From assembly GCF_002999335.1 (NCBI RefSeq), contig NW_020312286.1, positions 1 through 18,972 on the forward strand: a stretch of 18,972 nucleotides of DNA, given 5' to 3'. The stretch is from Cyclospora cayetanensis. Its lineage: Eukaryota; Apicomplexa; Conoidasida; Eucoccidiorida; Eimeriidae. Made by a program: the position numbers and the translations under genes. The notes below the pieces were generated by a model. It made no database searches. It was not told the origin of the DNA and was given only the letters and a program-made list of their open reading frames with translations. Shown piece after piece: positions 9,862-18,772 of the stretch (position 1 is the stretch's first letter; every line of letters starts with the position of its first letter).

Positions 9862-10755
9862 AGTGCTAGCCATCCCACTGCAGCACAGAAGCTAGGTGCT
9901 GGCCTCAGCCTACATGCATTACCTACAGGAGGAACCACATTATACACCCCACACCTGTAGGTGCAAAGAGCGCACTGCCTGAGTAATGCAGGAAGAAAAT
10001 GTTTACCAGCCTGCAGATCGATTCCGCATCGAGGCAACACCAGGTGCTAGCCGATGTGCTCGTGCTAGAACCACTTTAGTCTTATGGCCAACCTCGCACA
10101 AACATTCGATTAGCTGGAAAGAGCTAACCGGTTCTCCAAACACATGCCATGGAACAAGCGTCCCCATCGTATAAAGCGGGGATTCGGCATAGCCCCATAC
10201 TCACATCAGCGATTCTATTGCTGCCATTGACATTGTAGCCGTGAACACATACAATACGACACGACCACACCAACGCAGATTAAAGCACAGGAGACATTCT
10301 GCCACTCGCTTCCAGACCACCTCCCAACTCAGCATTGTCCTGCCGGAGTCTCCTAGATGCATGCATGCCTCCTAGTGTCCAGTAGCACTCCATACCACAG
10401 GTCTAGGGGACTAGTGGTACCAAACAACACGTACGACACATTGGCTGCTTATCCGCCCCAACACCCAAACCGCACATGGCTTGCACAACTCACTAGCTGG
10501 ACATCGCCAATGCAGACTGGCATTAGCAAATGCAAACCATCAGCGCAAAAGCTGCTTTGCGTACGACAGAGAAACATCAAAGAACTCCAGCCATTCGAAG
10601 GCGCTAAGGCTTTCGTGAACAAGGATGCCGCTCGGTCCTCCAATTGTCGCTTTCAGCTTCCGACACTACAATAGATAATATATGCGCATCTAAGTAAAAC
10701 AGACTTTGAGTGCAGTGCGCAGCCTACTCCTCCCCGTGCGGCTGTACATAACAAC
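9862..10755 (+). repeat. Satellite unit U12 (894 bp)
   Basis: From here rightward every copy carries the GGTGCTGGCC-type haplotype after the core. The dyad is broken (TGAGTAA, 9975-9991). AGGAAGAAAATG...CAGCCTGCAGATC (from 9990) is shared with the right-edge copy U22, ten units away, and adds an extra CTGCAG. GTGAACACAT near 10241 recurs in U20. The linker has CATCGTATAA (10165-10174). GATGCATGCATGCC (near 10357) is unusual. Confidence 0.95.
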
Positions 10756-11647
10756 AGTGCTAGCCATCCCACTGCAGCACAGAAGCCAGGTGCTTGCCTC
10801 AGCCTACATGTATTACCTACAGGAAAAAGCACATTCTGCACCCCACACATATGCATGCGCAGAGCGCACTTCCTGAATCATGCAGCGTCAAAATCTTTGC
10901 CAGCTTCCAGACCGATTCTTTAGCAAAGCGACGCCAAGTGCTAGCCGATGTGCTCGTGCTAGAACCACTCTACTCTTGTGGCCATCCTCGCATATAGATT
11001 TCATACGCTGAAAAGAAGCGACCACTTCTCCAAACACATGACATCGAACAAGCCTCCACATCGTATAAGACACCAGTTCGGCATAGCCCCATCCTCGTAT
11101 ACGTGCTTCTATTGCTGTTATTGACATTGTTGCTTTGACCACATGCAATAGGACACGACCACACCAACGCAGATTTACGCACAGCAGCCATTTTGCCACT
11201 GGCTTCCAGACCACCTCCCAACTCAGCATCGTCCTCCCAAAGTCGCCTAAACGCACGCATGCCTGCGAGAAACCAGTAACACTGCGCATCACAGGTCCAG
11301 GGGACCAATGGCACCAAACAACACGTACGACACATTGGCTGCTTATCCGCCTCCACACCCAAACCGCACTTGGCTTGCACAACCCACTTGCTGAACATCG
11401 CCATCGCAGACCGGCATTAGCAATGCTGAACATCTGCGCAAAGACTGCATTCAGTGTAACGGCGAAACATTAAAAACTAGAGCCATTCGAAGCTGCTTAG
11501 GCGCTCCTAAACAAGGAAGTCGTTCGGTCCTCCAATTGTCGCTTTCAGCTTCCGACACTGCAATAGATAATATCTCAGGATCCAAGTGAAATACGCTTTA
11601 AGTGCAGAGTGCATCCTACTCCTTCCCGTGCGACTGCACATAACAAC
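10756..11647 (+). repeat. Satellite unit U13 (892 bp)
   Basis: Bases 11020-11117 are identical to 14581-14678 in U17, a 98-base perfect match. Lower but clear similarity continues to about 11283. The unit also carries GAGAAACCAG and GGTCCAGGGGACC (11294-11306), as in U6, and AAATCTTTGCC (10891), as in U11. The dyad is broken (TTCCTGAATCA, 10869-10885). A minus-strand frame of 181 codons (10888-11433) is the longest in the window; I regard it as chance. Confidence 0.95.
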
Positions 11648-12527
11648 AGTGCTAGCCATCCCACTGCAGCACAGAAGCTAGGTGCTGGCCTCAGCCTACA
11701 TGCATTACCTACATGAAAAGGCACAACCTACACCCCACACCTCAAAATGCACAGTCCGCACTGCCTGAGTCATGCAGCGTTCAAATGTTCAGCAGTTTCC
11801 AGATCGATTCCACATCAAAGCGACGCCAAGTGCTAGGCAATGTGCTCGTGCTAGAACCAGTCTAGTCTTATAGCCAACCTAGCATAAAGATTCGATTCGC
11901 TGGAAACAACTGACCACTTCTCCGAACACATGCCATTAAAAAATCCTCTACATCGTATAACGCACCAATTCAGCATAGCCGCATACTCACATAAGAGGTT
12001 CTATTGCTGCTATTGACATTGTTGCTTTGACCACATGCAATCGGACACGACCACACCAACGCAGATTTAAGCCCAGGAACCCTACTGCCACTGGCTTCCA
12101 GACCACCTCCCAGCTCAGCATGGTCCTCCCAAACTCGCCTAAACGCACGGACGCCTGCCAGTGCCCAGTAACACTCCGCACCACAGGTCTAGGAGACCAG
12201 TGGTACCAAACAACACGTACGACACATTGGCTGCTTATCCGCCACAACAACCAAACCTCCCTTGGCTTGCACAACCCACTAGCTGGGCATTGCCACCGCA
12301 GACTCGCATTAGCAAACGCGCATTATCAGCGGAAAGGCTGCATTCAGTGCAACAGTAAAAAATTAAAGAACTGCAGCCATTCAAAAGTCCTTAGGCTCTC
12401 CTAAACAAGGATGTCGGTCGGTCCTCCAACGGTACCACTGCAGTAAATAGTATATGGGCATGCAAATGAAACACTCTTCGAGTGCAGTGCGCAGCCTGCT
12501 CCTTGCCGTAAGGCTGCACATAACATC
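11648..12527 (+). repeat. Satellite unit U14 (880 bp, short tail)
   Basis: The tail lacks about 11 bases (CAACGGTACC near 12427) and carries CCTTGCCGTAAGG (12501-12513), exactly as U2 does twelve units earlier. The resulting CCACTGCAGTAAATAG adds a CTGCAG. TTCGCTGGAAAC lies at 11896-11907. The linker has CATCGTATAA (11951-11960). The dyad at 11761-11777 is perfect. Confidence 0.95.
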
Positions 12528-13423
12528 AGTGCTAGCCATCCCACTGCAGCACAGAAGCTAGGTGCTGGCCTCAGCCTACATGCATTACCTACAGGAAAAG
12601 GCACTTTTTACATCCCAAACCTGTTCATGCAAAGAGCATACTTCCTGAGTCATGCAGGAAGCAAATGTTCACTAGCCTTCAGATCAATAACTCTTCAAAG
12701 CAACAGCAAGTGCTAGCCGATATGCTCGTGCTAGAACCACTCTAGTCTTATGCCCAACCTAGCATAGAGATTCCATACGCTGGAAACAACTACCTACTTT
12801 TCCAAACACATGCCATAGAACAAGGCGCCACATCATGAAACATCACATGGGCATAGCGCCATACTCTCATGCGCGCTTCTATTGCTGCTATTGACATCGT
12901 TGCTCTGACGATATGCAATACGACACGACCACACCAACGCAGATTTAAGCACAGGAGGCATACTGCCACTGGCTTCCAGACCACCTCCCAACTCAGCATC
13001 GTCCTCCCAAACTCGCCTAAACGTACGCATGCCTGCGAGTACCCAGTAACACTGCGCACCACACGTCAAGGGAACCAGTGGTACCAAACAACACGTACGA
13101 CACAAATGCTGCTTATCCATACCCACAGCCAAACCGCACTAGGCTTCCACTACTCACGAGCTGAAAATCGCGAACGCAGATCGGCATTAGCCAATGCGAA
13201 ACATCTGCGCAAAGGCTGCATTCAGTACAACAGCGAAACATGAAAGAACTCAACTCACTCAGAGCTTATTTTTAAGCTCTCGTGAACAAGGATGCCGATC
13301 GGTCCTCCAATTGTCGCTTTCAGCTTCGGCCACTACAACTAGTAATATATGAGCCTCCAAGCGAAAGAGTTCCTCCAGTGGAGTGGGCAGCCTACTCCTC
13401 CACATTCGGCCGCACATAACATC
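12528..13423 (+). repeat. Satellite unit U15 (896 bp, longest copy)
   Basis: The second half pairs with U5: CCATACCCACA (13117) and AACTCAACTCACTCAGAGC (13247-13265). A small expansion, GCTTATTTTTAAGC near 13264, accounts for the extra length. It shares ATGCTGCTTATCC (13106) and CACTACTCAC (13148-13157) with its right neighbour U16. The dyad (12641-12657) keeps TGAGTCA with one left-arm change. The linker is diverged (CACATCATGAAACATCAC). Confidence 0.95.
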
Positions 13424-14315
13424 AGTGCTAGCCATCCCACTGCAGCACAGAAGCTAGGTGCTGGCCTCAGCCTACATGCATTACCTACAGCAACAAGCAC
13501 ACCATACACCCCACACCTGTGGATGCATAGAGCGCACTGCCTGAGTCATGCAGCGTCCAAATGTTCACCAGCCTCTATATCAATTCCGCGTCAAGGCGAC
13601 ACCAAGTGCTAGTCGATGTGCTCATGCTAGAACCACTCCAGTCTTAAGGACAAACAAGCAAGCAGTCTTCATAGGTTCAACATGTCTCACCAGTTCTCCA
13701 TAAACATGCCCTGGAACAAGCGTCCCAATCGTATAAGACACCAAATCGGCATAGCCCCATACTCACAAGCGATTCTACTACTGCTATTGACATTGTTGCT
13801 TTGACCACATGCAATACGACACGACCACACCAACGCAGATTTAAGCACAGGAGACATTCTGCCACTGGCTTCCAGACCACCTCCCAACTCAGCATCGTCC
13901 TCCCAAAGCCGCCTGAACGCAAGGACGACCGCGAGTATCTAGTAACACTGCGCACCACAGCTCTAAGGGACCAGTGGTACCAAACAACACGTACGACATA
14001 TATGCTGCTTATCCGCCCCAACACCCAAACCGCACTTGGCTTGCACTACTCACTTGCTGAACATCGCCAACGCAGACAGGCATGCGCAAAGGAGCACCAT
14101 CAGCGCAAAGGCTGCATTCAGTGCAACAGCGAAACATCAAAGAACTCCAGCCGTTTGAAGGTGCTTAGGCTCTCCTGAACAAGGATGCCGCTCGTTCCTC
14201 CAATTGCCGTTTTCAGCTTCGGGCTACGCAATGAATAATATCTGAGCATCCAAGTGAAACAGAGTTTGAGTGCAGTGTGCAGCCTACTACTCCACGTCCA
14301 GCTGCACATAGCGAC
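13424..14315 (+). repeat. Satellite unit U16 (892 bp)
   Basis: The first 260 bases end in a variant shared with U6 (TCTTAAGGACAAAC, 13642-13655, and TAGGTTCAA). The middle carries ATGCTGCTTATCC (14002) and CACTACTCAC (14044-14053), shared with U15. It also has CTACTACTGCTATTGAC as in U9. A short loss turns CACATAAGCG into CACAAGCG near 13765. The dyad at 13537-13553 is perfect. Confidence 0.95.
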
Positions 14316-15208
14316 AGTGCTAGCTATCCCACTGCAGCACAGAAGCTAGGTGCTGGCCTCAGCCTACATGCATTAGCTATAGAAAAAGCACATTACACAC
14401 CCCACACCTGTACGTGCAAAGAGCGCACTGCCTGAGTCATGCAGCGTCTAAATGTTCACCAGCCTTAACATCGAATTCCGCATCAAAGCGACGCCAAGTG
14501 CTAGCCGATGTGCTCGTGCTAGAACCACTCTAGTCTTATGGCCAACCTCGCATAAATATTCGATTCGCTGCAAAACAACTGACCACTTCTCCAAACACAT
14601 GACATCGAACAAGCCTCCACATCGTATAAGACACCAGTTCGGCATAGCCCCATCCTCGTATACGTGCTTCTATTGCTGCTATTGATATTGTTGCGTTGAC
14701 CACATGCAACACGACACGACGACACCAACGCAGATTTAAGCACAGGAGCCATTCTGCCACTGGCTTCCAGACCACCTCCCAACTCAGCATCGTCTTGCAA
14801 AAGTCGCCTAAACGCACGCACGCCTGTGAGAAACCAGTAACACTCCGCACCACTGGTCTAATACACCAATGGTACCAAACAAACGCTACGACACATTGGC
14901 TGCTTATCCGCTCCAATACCCAAACCGCACTTGGCATGCACAACCCACTTCCTGCACACCGCCAATGCAGACTGGCATTAGCAATGCAAGCCATTAGAGC
15001 AAAGGCTGCCTTACTTACAACAGCGAAACATTGAAAAATAGAGCCATTTGAACGTGCTTAGGCTCTCCTGAACAAGGATGCCGCTCGGTCCTCCAATTGT
15101 CGCTTTCAGCTTCCGACACTGCAATAGATAACATATGAGCATCGCAATGAAAGACGCCATCAGTGCAGTGTGCAGCCTACTCCTCCCCGTGAGGCTGCAC
15201 ATAACAAC
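14316..15208 (+). repeat. Satellite unit U17 (893 bp)
   Basis: This unit contains the 98-base block identical to U13 (14581-14678). It carries AATATT (14565-14570) as U7 does, CGCTCCAATACCCAAA (near 14908) as U4 does, and GGTCTAATACACC (14855-14867) plus GATAACATATGAGCAT (15127) as U20 does. It therefore mixes blocks otherwise found in at least four other copies. The core reads GCTAGCTATCC. The dyad at 14428-14444 is perfect. Confidence 0.95.
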
Positions 15209-16102
15209 AGTGCTAGCCATCCCACTGCAGCACAGAAGCTACATGCTGGCCTCAGCCTACATGCATTACGTACAGGAAAAGGCACAATCTACACCCCACG
15301 CATGTGCATGCAAAGAGCGCACTGCCTGAGTCATGCAGCTTCCAAATGTTCACCAGCCTCCAGATCAATTCCGCATCAAAGCGACGCCAAGTGCTAGCCG
15401 ATGTGCTCGTACTAGAAGCACTCTAGTCTTATGGCCAACCAAGCATAAAGATTCCTTACGCTGGAAACAACTCGCCACTTCTCCAAATACATGCAATGGA
15501 ACAAGCCTCTGTATCATATAAGGTACCAAATCAGAATAGCTTTATATTCACATACGTGGTTCTATTGCTGCTATTGACACTGCGTCTTTGAGCACACACA
15601 ATACGACACAACCACACCAACGCAGATTTAAGCACAGGAGATACTCTACCACTGGCTTCCAGACCACCTCCCAACTCAGCATCGTCCCCCTAAAGTCACC
15701 TAAACGCAAGGACGCCTGCGAGTACCCAGTAACACTGCGCACCACAGGTCTAAGGGACCAGTGGTACCAAACAGCACCTACGACACATTGCCTGCTTATC
15801 CGCCCCAACACACAAAACGCACTTGGCTTGCACAACCCACTAGCTGGACATCACCAACGCAGACAGCCATCAGGAAATGCGCGGTATCAGCGCAAAGGCT
15901 GCATTCAGTGCAACAGTAAAACATCAAAGAACTCCAGCCATTCGAAGGTGCTTAGGCTCTCCTGAACAAGGATATCGCTCGGTCCTCTAATTGTCGCTTT
16001 CGCCTTCGGCCACTGCAATAGATAATATCTGAGCATCCAAGTGAAACAGAGTTTGAGTGTAGTGCGCATCCTACTCCTTCCCGTGCGGCTGCACATAACA
16101 AC
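15209..16102 (+). repeat. Satellite unit U18 (894 bp)
   Basis: The first ~320 bases are the close twin of the start of U21, three units later (offset 2,678). Shared variants are CTAC(A/G)TGCTGGCC, CCCCACGCATGTGCATGC, CTCGTACTAGAAGCACTC and CAACTCGC. I estimate roughly 93% identity over this stretch by eye. The later part departs from U21 (GACACTGCGTCTTTGAGC near 15576). The dyad at 15322-15338 is perfect. Confidence 0.95.
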
Positions 16103-16993
16103 AGTGCTAGCCATCCCACTGCAGCACAGAAGCTAGGTGCTTGCCTCAGCCTGCATACATTTGCTACAGGAAACAACACATTCTATATTCACACCTGTGC
16201 ATGCACAGACCGCACTGCCTGAGTCATGCAGCGTCCAAATGTTCACTAGCCTCTATACCAATTCCGCATCAAAGCGACGTCAAGTGCTAGGCGATGTGCT
16301 TGTGCCAGAACCACTCTAGCATTATGGCCAACCTCGCATTGAAATTCCCTACGCTGCAAACGACTAGCCGGGTCTCCAAACACATGCCATGGAACAAGGC
16401 TCTGCATCATATGAAGCACCAAATCGCCATAGTTCCATATTCACATGAGCGCTTCTATTGCTGCTATTGACATTGTTGCTTTGACCACATACAATACGAC
16501 ATGACGACACCAACGCATATTTAAGCACAAAAGTCATTCTGCCACTGGTTTCCAGACCACTTGCAAACTCAGCATCGTCCTCCCAAAGTCGCCTGAACGC
16601 ACGGAGGCCTGCTAATACCCAGTAACACTCCGCACCACAGAGCTAGGGGACCAGTGGTACCAAACAACGTGTGCGACGCATTGGCTGCTTATCCGCACCC
16701 ACACCCAAACCGCACCTGGCATGCACAACCCACTTGCTGAAGATCGACGATGCAAACTGGCATTAGCAATGCAAACCATCAGCGCATACGCTGCATTCAG
16801 TGCAACAGCGAAACATTGAAGAAATCCAGGCATTCGAAGGTGCTTAGGCTCTCCTGAACAAGGATGCCGCTCGGTCCTCCAATTGTCGCTTTCAGTTTCG
16901 GCCACTGCAATAGATAATACCTAAACATGCAAGTGAAACAGACTTTGAGTGCAGTGTGTAGCCTACTCCTCACCGTGCGGCTGTACTAACAAC
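16103..16993 (+). repeat. Satellite unit U19 (891 bp)
   Basis: This unit has CTCTATACC near 16251, as in U5, U6 and U10, and the linker CTCTGCATCATATGAAG (16400-16416), close to U20 and U21. ATACAATACGACATGACG (near 16489) resembles U4 and U21. It is a good copy for viewing the possible half-unit similarity: ATTGTTGCTTT at 16472 and ATTGTCGCTTT at 16882. The dyad at 16215-16231 is perfect. Confidence 0.95.
16906..16920. other. AT-rich box before the core (representative copy)
   Basis: Each unit has one short AT-rich stretch about 75 to 95 bases before the core, usually AATAGATAATATATGAG and here GCAATAGATAATACC. It is the only consistently AT-rich patch in an otherwise balanced unit. Such patches can unwind or position nucleosomes, but nothing here demonstrates that. 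Confidence 0.35.
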
Positions 16994-17886
16994 AGTGCTA
17001 GCCATCCCACTGCAGCATAGAAGCTAGGTGCTGGCCTCAGCCTACATGCATTACCTACAGGAACAAGCACATTATACACCCCACACCTGTACGTGCAAAG
17101 AGCGCACTGCCTGAGTCATGCAGCGTCCAAATGTTCACTAGCCTCAAGATCGATTCCGCATCAAAGCGACGCCAAGTGCTAGCCGATGCGCTCGTGCTAG
17201 AAGAACTCTAGTCTCATGGCCAACCTAGCATAAAGATTCCATTCACTGGAAACAGTTGACCACTTCTCCAAATACATGCATGGAACAAGCCTCTGCATCC
17301 TATGAAACGCAAACTCTGCACAGCCCCATACTCACATAAGCAGTTCTATTGCTGCTATTGACATTGTTGGCGTGAACACATGCAATACGACACGGCCACA
17401 CCAACGCAGATTTAAGCACAGGAACCATTCTGCCACTGGCTTCCAGACCACCTCCCAGCTCAGCATCGTCCTCCCGAACTCCCCTAAACGCAAGGAGGCC
17501 TGCTAATACCTAATAGCATTCCCCACCACAGGTCTAATACACCAGTGGTACCAAACAACACGCACGACACAATGGCTGCTTATCCGCCCCAACACCCAAA
17601 CCGCACTTGGCATGCACAACCCACTTCCTGGACATCGCCAACGCAGACTGCCACAACCAAATGCAAACCATCAGCGCATACGATGCATTCAGTGCAACAG
17701 CGAAACATCAAAGAACTCCAGCCATTCGAAGGTGCTTAGGCTCTCCTGAACAAAGCTGCTGCTCGGTCCTTCATTTGTCGCTTCCAGCTTCAGCCACTGC
17801 AATAGATAACATATGAGCATTCAAGTGAAACACACTTTGAGTGCAGTGTGCAGCCTGCTCCTCCCAGTGTGGCTGCACATAACAAC
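16994..17886 (+). repeat. Satellite unit U20 (893 bp)
   Basis: This unit has GATGCGCTCGTGCTAGAAG (near 17185), a variant otherwise seen in U2 and U3. GCGTGAACACAT near 17371 is close to U12. GGTCTAATACACC (17531-17543) and GATAACATATGAGCAT (17805) pair it with U17. The linker is CTCTGCATCCTATGAA. The dyad at 17107-17123 is perfect. Confidence 0.95.
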
Positions 17887-18772
17887 AGTGCTAGCCATCC
17901 CACTGCAGCACAGAAGCTACGTGCTGGCCTCAGCCTACATGCATTACCTACAGGAACAAGCACAACCTACACCCCACGCATGTGCATGCAAAGAGCGCAC
18001 TGCCTGAGTCATGCAGCGTCCAAAAGATCACCAGCCTCCAGATCGATTCCGCATCAAAGCGACGCCAAGTGCTAGCCGATGTGCTCGTACTAGAAGCACT
18101 CTAGTCTTATGCCCAACCACGCATAAAGATTCCATTCGCTGGAAACAACTCGCTACTTCTCCAAGCACATGCCATGGAACACGCCTCTGCACCATCTGAA
18201 GCACCATACCGCCATAATGCCATATTCACGTGAGCGCTTCTATTGCTGCTATTGATATTGTTGCTTTGACCACATACAATACGACATGATGACACCAACG
18301 CAGATTTAGGCACAGGAGCCCTACTGCCACTGGCTTCCAGACCACTTGCAAACTCAGCATTGTCCTGCCAAAGTCACCTGAACGCAAGGACGCCTGCTTG
18401 TACCCAGTAACACTCCGCACCACAGGCATAGTACACCAGTGGTACCAAACAACACGTACGACACATTGCCTGCTTATCCACCCCCACACCCTAACCGGAC
18501 TTAGCCTGCACAACCCACTGCCTGAACATCTCCAACGTAGACCGGCATTAGCAAATGCAAACCATCAGCGCAAAGGCTGCATTCAGTGCAACAGCGAAAC
18601 ATTAAAGAATTAAAACCATTCGAAGGTGCTTAGGCTCTACTGAACAAGGATGCCGCTCGGTCCTCCAATTGTCGCTTCCAGCTTCGGGCTATGGAACAGA
18701 TAATACATGAGCAGCGTAGTGACACCCACTTTGAGTTTAGTGTGCAGCCTAGGCCCCGCTGTACATAGGAAG
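17887..18772 (+). repeat. Satellite unit U21 (886 bp)
   Basis: The start is the close twin of U18. The middle (ACATGATGACACCAACGCAG then ATTTAGGC, near 18280-18310) matches U4. TTCGCTGGAAAC lies at 18135-18146. The tail is diverged and about 7 bases short: GCAGCCTAGGCCCCGCTG replaces the usual GCAGCCTACTCCTCCCCGTG. The dyad at 18000-18016 is perfect. Confidence 0.95.

Noticed and set aside
10888..11433. Minus-strand open frame of 181 codons, with counterparts at 3836-4348 (170 codons) and 14536-14994 (152 codons)
   Set aside because: The frame stays open only in copies where a stop shared by many units is changed. Amino-acid changes look unconstrained and starts differ between copies. Unit length is often not a multiple of three. 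I see no recognisable domain. A synonymous/nonsynonymous test over many units would decide.
11987..12274. Minus-strand 95-codon frame repeated in U1, U4, U14, U18 and U21
   Set aside because: It is conserved only as far as the DNA itself is conserved. It is absent from the remaining units and has no ribosome-binding or promoter context.
12027..12404. Plus-strand open frame of about 125 codons repeated at 479, 7587, 12869, 13801 and 15588
   Set aside because: It overlaps minus-strand open frames over the same bases, which points to a shared stop-poor stretch. It is broken in most of the 21 units and its product is low-complexity in feel, with no known motif.
95..18772. Possible tandem RNA gene cluster (5S rRNA, spliced leader, snRNA or tRNA)
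   Set aside because: The tandem ~890-base layout is reminiscent of such clusters. I found no 5S-like sequence, no tRNA cloverleaf or box A/box B pair, no convincing T-run terminator and no block conserved enough to be a functional RNA.
95..18772. CRISPR array
   Set aside because: Units of 890 bases with similarity throughout are not short repeats separated by unique spacers.
95..18772. Strict higher-order repeat with a fixed number of units
   Set aside because: Shared variants occur at lags of 1, 2, 3, 4, 7, 10, 12, 13 and 17 units. Ten is the best single lag but fails for most units and most parts of units.
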